The position numbers were made by a program, and so were the translations under genes. The notes beneath the pieces were generated by a model. The model was not told the DNA's origin and did no database searches. It saw nothing but the letters and a program-made list of their open reading frames with translations. This document shows, in pieces, positions 31,420 to 38,792 of a stretch of DNA of 64,000 nucleotides. This DNA is from Streptomyces hydrogenans (GTDB taxonomy: Bacteria; Actinomycetota; Actinomycetes; Streptomycetales; Streptomycetaceae), in the NCBI RefSeq assembly GCF_014656075.1, contig NZ_BNBS01000027.1, positions 17,664 through 81,663 of the forward strand, read 5' to 3'. Every line of letters starts with the position of its first letter. The first letter of the stretch is position 1.

Positions 31420-32784
31420 TCAGCCGGTGGGGGACGGCCCGGAGGCGGTCGGCCAGTGGCGGTGCAGCGCGTCGATGCGGAAGGCGTGGACGTGGCGGTG
31501 GCCGGGCCCGGCCCCCGCGGCGGTGTGGGGGTGGCCGGCGGGGAGTTCGGGGTGGGCGTGCTCCAGCTCCTCGGGGTCGCGGCGCGGCCAGAGACGGGTG
31601 GCGGCGACGGTGGCGGCCAGGGCGACGGTGGCGAGGGCGGCCGCCGAGGCGGCGGCGTCCACGCGGGAGGCGAGCCAGCCGGCGAGCGGGTAGGTGAGCA
31701 GCCAGCAGGCGTGCGAGAGGGAGAAGCGGGCGGCGAAGAGGGCGGGCAGGTCACGGTCGGACGCGGACCGGCGCAGCAGCCGCCCGCCGGGGGTGAGGAC
31801 CGTCGAGGTGGCGGCGCCGAGGCAGGCCCAGAGGACGAGCAGGGCGGGCCAGGCGGCCGCCCGGTGCGCGTCGGCCCAGCCGGAGGCGAGCCCGGCGGCC
31901 AGCAGGGCCGGCGCGATGGTGAGGGCCCCGGCGGCCGGGAGCATGAGGGCGCGGTCGCCGGTCCGGCCGAGGAGCCTGGGGAGCAGCAGGGCGACGGTCA
32001 TCGAGCCCGCCCCGTACGCGGCGAGGGCGAGGGACACGTCGCCGGCCGGGCGTCCCAGTCCGTCCCGGACGAGGACGACGGTGTCCACGAGGACCAGGGC
32101 TCCGGCGGCGGCGACGGCGAGGTCGAGGGCGAGCAGGGCGCGGAGCCGCGGGGTGGCGAGGAGGACCCGGACGCCGAGGACCCGTCCGGCGTCCGGGCCG
32201 GTGTCCGGGTCCGGGTCCGGCGGGAGCCGCAGCGGCAGGACGAGGAGCGCGGAGAGCAGGAACCCGGCGGCGGTGCCGGCGAACAGCCAGCCGTACGGCA
32301 CGAGGGTGAGGAGGGCGGCGGCGAGGACCGGGCTGAGCAAGCTCTCCAGGTCGTAGGCGAGCCTCGAGAGCGCGAGGGCCCGGGTGTAGTCGCGCTCCTT
32401 CGGCAGGACGCGCGGGATCGTCGCCTGAAAGGCGGGGGTGAAGACCGCCGAGGCCGCCTGGAGCAGCAGCACGAGCCCGTACACCTGCCACACCCGGTCC
32501 ACGAACGGCAGGGCCAGCGCCGCGCCCAGTCGCACGAGGTCGGCACCGACGAGCAGGGCCCGGCGCGGCACCCGGCGGGCCAGCGCCCCGGCGAGCGGCG
32601 CGAGTCCGACGTACGCGGCCATCTTGAGCGCGAGCGCGGTGCCGAGCACGGCGGTGGCGTGCGTCCCGGCGAGGTCGTACGCCAGGAGCGCGAGGGCGAC
32701 GGTCGCCAGGCCGGTGCCGGTGAGGGCGACGGCCTGGGCGAGGAAGAGGTGCCGGTAGGTGCGGTCGCGCAGGACGGACAGCAT
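31420..32784 (-). CDS. MFS exporter with His-rich C-terminal tail, probable metal efflux
   Basis: An MFS permease of 454 residues with 12 helices, starting MLSVLRDRTYRHLFLAQAVALTGTGLATVALALLAYDLAG. The motif-A-like loop is LAPLAGALARRVPRRALLVGADLVRLG. The cytoplasmic tail is unusual: about 50 residues contain EELEHAHPELPAGHPH followed by GPGHRHVHAFRIDALHRHW. Nickel and cobalt exporters of the NreB type share this His-rich end. The adjacent ArsR-family regulator and the dyad in the gap support metal-responsive efflux. The metal cannot be assigned. ATG 32784 is preceded by a weak GAGGGC. Confidence 0.85.
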   Translation of the reverse strand: MLSVLRDRTYRHLFLAQAVALTGTGLATVALALLAYDLAGTHATAVLGTALALKMAAYVGLAPLAGALARRVPRRALLVGADLVRLGAALALPFVDRVWQVYGLVLLLQAASAVFTPAFQATIPRVLPKERDYTRALALSRLAYDLESLLSPVLAAALLTLVPYGWLFAGTAAGFLLSALLVLPLRLPPDPDPDTGPDAGRVLGVRVLLATPRLRALLALDLAVAAAGALVLVDTVVLVRDGLGRPAGDVSLALAAYGAGSMTVALLLPRLLGRTGDRALMLPAAGALTIAPALLAAGLASGWADAHRAAAWPALLVLWACLGAATSTVLTPGGRLLRRSASDRDLPALFAARFSLSHACWLLTYPLAGWLASRVDAAASAAALATVALAATVAATRLWPRRDPEELEHAHPELPAGHPHTAAGAGPGHRHVHAFRIDALHRHWPTASGPSPTG

Positions 32785-32833
32785 GGGGACGCCCTCGTTC
32801 GGCAGCGGGGTGCGGTCTGTCTCACCGTAGCGG

Positions 32834-32857
32834 ACATGTGCATGCGTGCGCACATGT
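32834..32857. promoter_or_regulatory. ArsR-type operator dyad
   Basis: ACATGTGC (32834-32841) and GCACATGT (32850-32857), an exact 8-bp inverted repeat with an 8-nt spacer, about 50 bp before the MFS start. On the minus strand, TACGGT (32825-32830) just downstream may be the -10 box, so a bound repressor would cover the promoter. Confidence 0.6.
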
Positions 32858-32880
32858 ACACGCGATATGAGTGGGAGGCG

Positions 32881-32970
32881 GAGCCCGGCAGAGCCCGGCA
32901 GAGCCCGGCAGAGCCAGACAGAGCCCGGCAGAGCCCGGCGGAGCCAGACAGACCCAGGTGGACCCCGATG
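32881..32970 (-). repeat. 10-nt phased direct repeats between arsR and the MFS gene
   Basis: Nine consecutive decamers: GAGCCCGGCA three times, then GAGCCAGACA, GAGCCCGGCA, GAGCCCGGCG, GAGCCAGACA, and two diverged units. The period equals about one DNA helical turn. The sequence is non-coding, in the upstream region of the MFS gene. Confidence 0.9.
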
Positions 32971-33017
32971 GCCCCTTCGGCTCCTTCGGCCTCTTCGGCC
33001 TCTTCCGCCCCTTCCGC

Positions 33018-33377
33018 TCAGTCGTGCCAGGGCTCCCCCGTCACCACGTGGTCGGCGCGGTTCAGGGCCTCGACCACCAGCCGCTTGAGGTGCCCGTCCG
33101 GTAGCGCGTACACCACGCGCCTGCCGTCCTTCCGGGTCTGTACGAGGCCGCCCAGGCGCAGTTTCGCGAGGTGCTGGCTCACCGCCGGTCGCGCGGCTCC
33201 GCAGGCCTCGGTCAGCGCGCTCACGTCGGCCTCCCCGCGCGTCAGCACCCACAGCAGCTGGAGCCGGGTCGGATCGCTGAGCAGCCCGAAGACCTCGGCG
33301 GCGGCGGCGAGCTCCGCCGCCCCCGGCGTCCGCGGATGGACGGGGGACACGACCTGTTCACGCACGGAATCCGCCAT
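33018..33377 (-). CDS. ArsR/SmtB family regulator
   Basis: A winged-helix repressor of 119 residues. The recognition region reads TEACGAARPAVSQHLAKLRLGGLVQTRKDGRRVVYALPDGHL. The metal site typical of the alpha-5 helix is DGH at 92-94 region followed by ADH 14 residues later. Compared with the D-x-H-x10-H-x2-H pattern of zinc and nickel sensors, three ligands are kept and the third is replaced by Arg. No Cys pair of the ArsR arsenic type stands out apart from EACG. TACGAT ends 6 nt before ATG 33377, so the mRNA is probably leaderless. It precedes the His-tailed MFS gene in the same orientation. Confidence 0.9.
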   Translation of the reverse strand: MADSVREQVVSPVHPRTPGAAELAAAAEVFGLLSDPTRLQLLWVLTRGEADVSALTEACGAARPAVSQHLAKLRLGGLVQTRKDGRRVVYALPDGHLKRLVVEALNRADHVVTGEPWHD

Positions 33378-33586
33378 GCGCCCATCGTAGGGACGGGGCC
33401 GGGGGTGGTGGGCCCGGCCGGTCATCGCGCTCCGGGGCGCCGCGCCGGACCGCCCGCCGGCCGGACCGCCGGTGTCCGCTTCTCGGGACGGGTGACCGAT
33501 CCGTGGACCGTCGTGCACGGGGGCGGGGTCTCGGGTGAGGATGCTGCGGACGGCCGGGACATGGCCGGGAGCGAGGAGAGACGACG

Positions 33587-33988
33587 ATGACCATCGAGTG
33601 GCGCTACACGATCCACCCCGGCCTCGGTGTGCTCTCCCTGGCCGGTTTCCTGGGGCAGGAGGCCGTGGGGCGGTTCCAGGGAGCCGTCGGCTGGGCCGTC
33701 GCACGGGGCACCGGCCCCGTCGTGCTGGACCTGACCGGGCTGCGCGGGTGGTCCGACGGCGGCCGCCTGGCCGTGTCGGAGGCCGCGCTGCGGCTCGCGG
33801 CGGAGGGACGGGGCCTCGAACTGGCCGCCGTGCCGGAGAGCGGGGCGCCCTCGGGCGGCTCCGGCTTCGGCGACGGGAAGGTGGTCGTCGCCGTGCACGG
33901 CGACCTCGCCGCCGCGCTCGCCGCCCACCGGGACCGGGGCGTCGAGGAACGCGAATGGCGGAGCGACGCCTGGCCCGAGGACGCCTGA
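33587..33988 (+). CDS. STAS-domain protein, anti-sigma factor antagonist-like
   Basis: A protein of 133 residues with a STAS fold: YTIHPGLGVLSLAGFLGQEAVGRFQGAVGWAV, then PVVLDLTGLRGWSDGGRLAVSEAALRLAAEGRGLELAAVP. The Ser in GWSDGG sits where anti-sigma antagonists are phosphorylated. No cognate anti-sigma kinase is next to it, so its partner lies elsewhere. GAGGAGAGACGACG before the ATG is a good ribosome binding site. Its promoter region is shared with the divergent arsR gene. Confidence 0.8.
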   Translation: MTIEWRYTIHPGLGVLSLAGFLGQEAVGRFQGAVGWAVARGTGPVVLDLTGLRGWSDGGRLAVSEAALRLAAEGRGLELAAVPESGAPSGGSGFGDGKVVVAVHGDLAAALAAHRDRGVEEREWRSDAWPEDA

Positions 33989-34037
33989 GGCCGGTCGCCG
34001 TCCTCGGACGGCCGTCCCCGGGCGCCCCGGCGCCCCC

Positions 34038-34300
34038 TCAGAACCAGTGCAGGCGGTGCGGCGGGCGTTCCCCGCGCGGAAGAGGGCGTCGTCCCAGGTC
34101 GCCGGCTTCGGAGCGCCCCGGGGCCCCTCAGAACCAGTGCAAGCAGTACGGCGGGCGCTCCTCGTACGGAAGAGGGCGTCGCCCCAGGCCCAGTCGGCTT
34201 CGGAGCGCCCCGGCGGCGCCCTCAGAACCAGTGCAGGCAGTGCGGCGGGCGCTCCGTACGGAAGAGGGCGTCGGCCCGGGCGGCCGCCTCGGGGTGGTGG
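34038..34300 (-). repeat. Tandem copies of the 3' end of the acetyltransferase gene
   Basis: The last ~60 bases of the Eis-like gene (from TCAGAACCAGTGCA at 34222, which includes its stop codon) occur twice more after the stop, at 34138 and 34038, with 84- and 100-base spacing. Each copy keeps GCGGGCG(C/T)TCC and GGAAGAGGGCGTCG. The extra copies are joined by CGGCTTCGGAGCGCCCCGG. They are non-coding and carry remnant stop codons. Confidence 0.85.
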
Positions 34301-35445
34301 GCCCGGATGTGACCGGCGCGGATCAGCGTGCCGGGGGTCGTGCCGCCGAGGTAGAGGGAGCCCAGGTCGGACACGTCCAGGGTGAGGTCCGGGTCCCGGT
34401 CCGTGGGGGTGCACTCGGCCTTGCCGTCCCGGACGGTCAGCAGGTGGCGGCCGCGCTCGCCCAGGAACGGGTCGTCGACGTCGAGCACCAGTTCCCCGTC
34501 CGCGAGCCAGCCGCCGCGCGCGGTCAGCGCGCGCGGGACGTCGAGGAGCCGCACCCAGAGCCAGTCGGTGTCGTCGGTCAGCTGCCCGGCGCGGAAGTCC
34601 GCCAGCCAGTGGCGCAGCGGATGGCCAGGCGGGACCTGCTTGAAGACGACCTTGGTGACGAGGTCGTGGCCGAGCGCGAACCGGGCCAGCTCGCCGAAGA
34701 CCGCGTCGTCGACGGTGATGATCTCGTCGACCGTGAGGGTCCCGGAGTCGACGGTGTAGGTGGCGTAGCCGTCGGCCACCCCGTGGGCGTCCCGGTGCGC
34801 CGCCACGTAGCGCGGCGCCGCCGCGACCGGTGGCTGGCCCGCGCCCCGCGCCCACCAGTGCGGCGGCCGTCCGAGCGCGCCGGGCTGGGTGCGGCGGTAC
34901 CGCTCGTAGACCTCTTCGAGGAGGGCGCCGCAGTCGGCCCGTCGCAGCACCTCGACCGTACCGCTGCCGCCGTCGGCCGGGCCGAGTCCGCGGGGCCGGG
35001 CGAAGGCGCCCCGGTCGCGGGGCACGGTCACCCGTTGCGTGGAGGTCGCCGGTCCGTAGCCGAACCGGCGGTAGATGACGGCCTCGGAGGCCAGCAGCAC
35101 GGAGAGGGCCTCGCCGCGCGCCCGCAGGTCGCCGAGCTGACGTCGCATCATGGCGGTGAGGACGCCCTGCCGTCGGTGTGTGGGCAGGACGCCCACGGCG
35201 GTGACGCCCGAGACGGGCACGACGGTCTCCCCCGGCAGGGTCAGCTCGAAGGAGTACGCCCCCGCCGTGCCCACCGGCCGGCCGTCCTCCGCCAGCGCCA
35301 GCAGGCTCCGGTCCATCTCGAACGCCGACCACCAGACGCCCGAGCCGTCCTCCCCCGGGGTCTCCGGGAACAGCCCGAACGCGCGATGCAGGGTGTCGAC
35401 GAAGACGCCCAGGTCCTCGTCGCCGGTGGACCGAATCTCCGTCAC
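34222..35445 (-). CDS. Eis-like GNAT N-acetyltransferase
   Basis: A protein of 407 residues with the Eis architecture. It has an N-terminal GNAT domain with VSGVTAVGVLPTHRRQGVLTAMMRRQL (acetyl-CoA pyrophosphate loop RRQGV). A second GNAT-like domain follows, then a C-terminal SCP2-like domain ending in PHCLHWF, with the free C-terminal carboxylate that acts as base in Eis. The family acetylates aminoglycosides, lysines or small amines. Start GTG 35445 is set by GGGAGGAAGCGGCA directly upstream. Two extra partial copies of its 3' end lie after the stop. Confidence 0.88.
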   Translation of the reverse strand: MTEIRSTGDEDLGVFVDTLHRAFGLFPETPGEDGSGVWWSAFEMDRSLLALAEDGRPVGTAGAYSFELTLPGETVVPVSGVTAVGVLPTHRRQGVLTAMMRRQLGDLRARGEALSVLLASEAVIYRRFGYGPATSTQRVTVPRDRGAFARPRGLGPADGGSGTVEVLRRADCGALLEEVYERYRRTQPGALGRPPHWWARGAGQPPVAAAPRYVAAHRDAHGVADGYATYTVDSGTLTVDEIITVDDAVFGELARFALGHDLVTKVVFKQVPPGHPLRHWLADFRAGQLTDDTDWLWVRLLDVPRALTARGGWLADGELVLDVDDPFLGERGRHLLTVRDGKAECTPTDRDPDLTLDVSDLGSLYLGGTTPGTLIRAGHIRAHHPEAAARADALFRTERPPHCLHWF

Positions 35446-35526
35446 TGCCGCTTCCTCCCCGTGCGGCGGCACCGCACGTCGCGGTTCCGTCCGGGACCCA
35501 GTGCAGCGGCGGTCCGGGGCCGGGTC

Positions 35527-35542
35527 AAACGGTTAAACGGTT
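35527..35542. promoter_or_regulatory. Tandem AAACGGTT octamers upstream of the acetyltransferase gene
   Basis: Two exact adjacent copies of AAACGGTT, preceded by GGTC and followed by CGAA, about 85 bp before the start of the acetyltransferase gene. The direct-repeat arrangement suggests an activator site. No promoter hexamers are clear. Confidence 0.35.
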
Positions 35543-35683
35543 CGAAGGGGGTGGGGGTGGTCGCGTCCGGGTGGACGGGCCTGCCGGTGCGGCGCGGCAT
35601 CATCGGCCGGGCGTTCCAGACCGGCCGTCCGACCGCACGGGCCGCCGGGCCGCCCGTCCGCCCGTCCGCCTGACCGCCGTGGC

Positions 35684-36364
35684 TCATCCGTCCACCGCGG
35701 ACGGCAGCCAGATCTCGGAGAAGGCGAGGCCGTGCTCGCGGGTCTCGGCGCCGCACGCGCAGCCGAGCACGGCGACCCGCCAGTCGCACGTCACCCTCCA
35801 CGGGCCGTCCGCCGCTCCGCACCCGGGGCAGTGGACGGTCTCCGCCGTCCAGACCCCGGGGGCGGGCCTGCCGTGACGACGGAACCGGCCCTCGTGCACG
35901 ATCCGCCAGGGCCCGATCACGGGGGTACGGGGCACCGCCCCCGGCACCGGCGGCGCCGCCAGGACCGTGAACAGGCCGATCAGACGGGGCAGTAGAGCCT
36001 CGCCGGCACCGGTCGGGACGGCCGCCGTGCCGTCCGCCGCGCACACCGGCGTCCCGTACGCCGGCGCCGCCGCCGCGACGGGCGGGTTCGGAAAGGCGTG
36101 CCAGGGCAGGAAGGCGCGTGCCATGGCGGCGAGCAGGGCGGCGGCGGGCGGGCTGACCGCGCCCCCGTCCAGGTGGTGCAGGACCGTGCGCAGCAGCCTC
36201 TGGAGCCGCCGGTCCCGCGCGTCCGCGTCCGGGCGCGCCGGAAGCGGGGCCGCGAGGCGTGCCCGTACGGCGGCCCCGGCGGCGGAGTCCCCCGGCCCGG
36301 GCCGCCACCGTCCCGCGTCGAGCGCCCGCTCGGCCCACTCGACACGGTGCAGCAACTCCCGCAT
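35684..36364 (-). CDS. Unknown protein with C-terminal zinc-ribbon-like motif
   Basis: A protein of 226 residues. The first two thirds are helical and Pro/Ala-rich (MRELLHRVEWAERALDAGRW, RLQRLLRTVLHHLDGGAV). The end carries VHCPGCGAADGPWRVTCDWRVAVLGCACG, a CxxC plus C and CxC set that looks like a zinc ribbon. I do not recognise the family. The ATG at 36364 is chosen; GTG starts further up (to about 36415) are possible. The start region lies beside the divergent MarR gene, so the two probably share control. Confidence 0.55.
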   Translation of the reverse strand: MRELLHRVEWAERALDAGRWRPGPGDSAAGAAVRARLAAPLPARPDADARDRRLQRLLRTVLHHLDGGAVSPPAAALLAAMARAFLPWHAFPNPPVAAAAPAYGTPVCAADGTAAVPTGAGEALLPRLIGLFTVLAAPPVPGAVPRTPVIGPWRIVHEGRFRRHGRPAPGVWTAETVHCPGCGAADGPWRVTCDWRVAVLGCACGAETREHGLAFSEIWLPSAVDG

Positions 36365-36459
36365 GAGGGGCGTCGGTTCCGTGGGATCCGACGGCCCTCC
36401 GCACGACCCGTTCACCGTCGCGGCCTCGCTCTCCTCCTCGACGCCCCACAGCGCTGGGG

Positions 36460-36465
36460 TAGCGT
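36460..36465 (+). promoter_or_regulatory. -10 box of a leaderless MarR-gene transcript
   Basis: TAGCGT ends 7 nt before ATG 36473. No ribosome binding site precedes the ATG, which agrees with leaderless translation. Confidence 0.5.
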
Positions 36466-36472
36466 CGTGATC

Positions 36473-36982
36473 ATGGAATCGCAGCCCGACACCCCTCGGA
36501 CCGACCAGGCTCCGGCCGACCCCGCCGCCACCGACGACCTGCTCGCCACGCAGCCCGTCGGCTACTGGAGCGGCCTCGCGCACGCGGCGGTCACCCGACG
36601 ACTGCGCGACACCATGGCGCGGGTCGACGTCACGCAGCCGCAGTACTGGGTGCTCAACCACGTGCGGTACCGCCCCGAAGCACCGAGCCGCCGGGAGGTC
36701 GTCGACGAACTGACGCCCCTGGCCGACGGGCCCCATGAGATCGGCAGGGTCATCGACCAGTTGACGCACCGCGGCTGGGTTCGCCTCGACGCCCGGCGGC
36801 GACTGGAGCTGACCGACGACGGAGAGGCCGCCAGGGCGCGGCTGCGCGCGCTCGTGTCCGAGCAGCGGGCCGTGGTCCACGAGGGCGTCAGCGACGAGGA
36901 GTACGTGGCCGCGCTCAAGGTGCTGCGCCGCATGATCGCCAACGCCGAGCGGGAGGACGAGGAGCCCACGGGCCGGGCCTGA
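36473..36982 (+). CDS. MarR-type winged-helix regulator
   Basis: A protein of 169 residues. The core WSGLAHAAVTRRLRDTMARVDVTQPQYWVLNHVRYRPEAPSRREVVDELTPLADGPHEIGRVIDQLTHRGWVRLD has the MarR-like helix layout and a wing at LDARRRLELTDDGEAARARLRAL. The recognition helix is less typical (GPHEIGRVIDQLTHRG), so it may belong to a divergent MarR subgroup. It probably controls itself or the divergent zinc-ribbon gene. The ATG is placed by the TAGCGT box 7 nt upstream. Confidence 0.8.
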   Translation: MESQPDTPRTDQAPADPAATDDLLATQPVGYWSGLAHAAVTRRLRDTMARVDVTQPQYWVLNHVRYRPEAPSRREVVDELTPLADGPHEIGRVIDQLTHRGWVRLDARRRLELTDDGEAARARLRALVSEQRAVVHEGVSDEEYVAALKVLRRMIANAEREDEEPTGRA

Positions 36983-37036
36983 CCCGGCGCCCGGCCCGAC
37001 GCGAGCGCGCCGGCGCCCGCTCGGCGACGCGGCCCG

Positions 37037-37065
37037 CCGCCCTCCTCCCCCGGGAAGGAGGGCGG
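37037..37065. terminator. Convergent hairpin terminator
   Basis: CCGCCCTCCT (37037-37046) and AGGAGGGCGG (37056-37065), a perfect 10-bp stem with a 9-nt loop, between the ends of the MarR-like gene and the VOC gene. Confidence 0.65.
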
Positions 37066-37078
37066 GTGCGACCAGCCG

Positions 37079-37510
37079 TCAGTCGAGGCAGAACTCGTTG
37101 CCCTCGATGTCCCGCATGTTGATGCAGGACTCGTTCTCGCCGTCCGCGTACAGCGTCTGGTCGTGGACCGCGCCGAGCGCGACCAGGCGCGCGCACTCGG
37201 CCTCCAGTACGGCCAGACGCTCGTCGCCGACGAGTCCGGTGCCGGCCCGGACGTCGAGGTGCACCCGGTTCTTGGCGACCTTGCCCTCGGGAACCCGCTG
37301 GAAGTACAGGCGCGGCTCGTCGCCCACCGGAGGGATGGCGGCCCAGTCCGCGCCCCGGCGTCCGGGGGTCCCGCGGTCGAACTCGTCCCAGGAGTCGAAA
37401 CCCTCCGGGGCCGGCGGCGCGTCGTACCCGAGCACCGACCGCCAGAAGCGGGCGACGCGCTCCGGTTCCGCGCAATCGAAAGTGATCTGGACCTTCTTGA
37501 TCAACGACAT
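37079..37510 (-). CDS. VOC/glyoxalase-like domain protein
   Basis: A protein of 143 residues of the glyoxalase-like type common in actinobacteria. It opens VQITFDCAEPERVARFWRSVLGYD, then PRLYFQRVPEGKVAKNRVHLDVRAG, and ends NMRDIEGNEFCLD. The pattern VHLD and EGNEFCL fits the second beta-alpha-beta module. The substrate is unknown; related proteins are often annotated as resistance or 4a-hydroxytetrahydrobiopterin-like proteins without proof. TATGAT, a near-consensus -10 box, ends 6 nt before the ATG, suggesting leaderless translation. It diverges from the ComB-like gene. Confidence 0.85.
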   Translation of the reverse strand: MSLIKKVQITFDCAEPERVARFWRSVLGYDAPPAPEGFDSWDEFDRGTPGRRGADWAAIPPVGDEPRLYFQRVPEGKVAKNRVHLDVRAGTGLVGDERLAVLEAECARLVALGAVHDQTLYADGENESCINMRDIEGNEFCLD

Positions 37511-37581
37511 CCGGTCATCATAGGGGCGGCCTTTCCGTCGTCTCCCGGATTATTCGCGGCGCCCTCAGGAGCCCGTGAGCG

Positions 37582-38376
37582 ATGATCACCGGCATGGACG
37601 CCCACTTCCTCCCCATCTCCCGAGTCCGCCAAGTCCCCTCCGTGGCCGTCGTCGTGGACGTCATGCGCGCGTACACCGTCGCCGCCTGGGCCTTCGCCCG
37701 GGGCGCCGAGAAGATCGTGCTCGCCGAGTCGACGGCCGACGCGCTGGCGCTCACGGGCCGTCACCCGGGCTGGGTGGCGCTGAAGGACGGGCCGCCGGCC
37801 CCCGGTTTCGATCTCGTCAACTCGCCCGGCCTGCTCCGCTCCGCCGACCTGTCCGGCCGCACGGTCGTGCAGAAGACCACGGCCGGGACGGTCGGCGCCC
37901 TCGCGGTGAAGCACGCCCCGCTCGTGCTCTGCGCCGGATTCGTGGTGGCCGAGGCGACGGCGCGGGTACTGCGGGCCGGCGGGTACGAGGAGGTCACGTT
38001 CGTCGTCACCGGGGAGGACGGGCGGGCCGACGAGGACCTGGCCTGCGCCGAGTACATCGCCCACCGGGCCACCGGACCCGACACGACCGCCGCGACCGCC
38101 ACCGGACCCGCCACGGAAACCGCCGGCGCACCAGGCGCCACCACCGGACCCGCCACGGACACCACCACCGCGCCCGGCTCCACCGCCGACCGCGCCGCGC
38201 CCTACCTCCGCCGCGCCGCTGCGTCGCGGGCCGCCGTCGAGCTGGCGACCGGGATCCGCGAGGGCGCGCACGCCGACGACGTCGCCCTCTGCCTGGAACT
38301 CGACCGCTTCCCCTTCGCCATGGCGGCGACCCTGGAGGACGGCCTCATGGTCCTGCGCCCCCACACGCCCCACTGA
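37582..38376 (+). CDS. 2-phosphosulfolactate phosphatase-like (ComB family) protein
   Basis: A protein of 264 residues. ComB hydrolyses 2-phosphosulfolactate in coenzyme M synthesis; many bacteria without coenzyme M keep homologs of unknown role. Conserved parts are VAVVVDVMRAYTVAAWAFARGA, PGFDLVNSPGLLRSADLSGRTVVQKTTAGTVG and LVLCAGFVVAEATARVL. Odd feature: between AEYIAHRATG and APYLRRAAASRAAVELA lies a Thr/Ala/Pro/Gly-rich insert of about 35 residues made partly by a duplicated 17-nt unit (38101-38117 and 38143-38159). It would be a loop. Start ATG 37582 or 37594. Confidence 0.8.
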   Translation: MITGMDAHFLPISRVRQVPSVAVVVDVMRAYTVAAWAFARGAEKIVLAESTADALALTGRHPGWVALKDGPPAPGFDLVNSPGLLRSADLSGRTVVQKTTAGTVGALAVKHAPLVLCAGFVVAEATARVLRAGGYEEVTFVVTGEDGRADEDLACAEYIAHRATGPDTTAATATGPATETAGAPGATTGPATDTTTAPGSTADRAAPYLRRAAASRAAVELATGIREGAHADDVALCLELDRFPFAMAATLEDGLMVLRPHTPH

Positions 38377-38694
38377 CCGGCACCGGAGCCCGCACCCCCT
38401 CCGCACCACACCGCCCCTTCCGCTCAACGCCGCCCCCTCCCCCTCAGCATCACCCCCTCCCCCTCAGCATCACCCCCTCCCCTTTGCATCACCCCTTCCC
38501 CTCTGCATCACCGCTTCCCTCCGCACCGCCTCACCCCGCTCCACGCCCCCGCACGACCTCCGCCGCGACCACGGACGGCCTCCGCGCAGGGCCACGGATG
38601 ACCTCCGCACAGGGCCAGGAACGACCCCCCACCCAGGGCGACGGACAGGGGGCCATTCGTTCATGTCCATGAACAGCAATCACGTACCCGCATA
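38377..38694. other. Intergenic region with tandem repeats
   Basis: The non-coding stretch between the ComB-like gene and the PL9 promoter. The left half is the CT-rich repeat array (next entry). The right half (38528-38694) has degenerate repeats of CCACGGACGGCC type and a TTCATGTCCATGAA palindrome at 38660-38673. No gene is supported. Confidence 0.5.
38431..38527 (+). repeat. 19-20-nt CT-rich tandem repeat, five copies
   Basis: Units start at 38431, 38451, 38471, 38490 and 38509. The consensus is CACCCCCTCCCCCTCAGCAT, and later copies are 19 nt. The strong C/T strand bias gives a polypyrimidine tract of about 100 bases after the ComB-like gene. Confidence 0.85.
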
Positions 38695-38724
38695 TTGACG
38701 TGTCTCCGACACCCGCCCTAGCGT
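38695..38724 (+). promoter_or_regulatory. Promoter of the PL9 pectate lyase
   Basis: A -35 box TTGACG (38695-38700), an 18-nt spacer and a -10 box TAGCGT (38719-38724). The spacing is the same as at the PL1 lyase promoter. Confidence 0.65.
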
Positions 38725-38737
38725 CGTCGCCAGCACC

Positions 38738-38753
38738 GAGAAAGCGCTTTCTC
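38738..38753. promoter_or_regulatory. Pectinase operator palindrome, copy 2
   Basis: GAGAAAGCGCTTTCTC, a perfect 16-bp palindrome. Its inner 14-mer is identical to that at 5683-5696. It lies about 14 nt after the -10 box, in the position of a transcription-blocking operator. Confidence 0.72.
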
Positions 38754-38792
38754 CCCTGTGTCCGAGCCGCCTCCCCCACCAGGAGACACCTG

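Noticed and set aside
32785..33252. N-terminal extension of the MFS protein through the decamer repeats
   Set aside because: The in-frame extension reads through the operator and the antisense of arsR. The transporter's first helix begins at ATG 32784.
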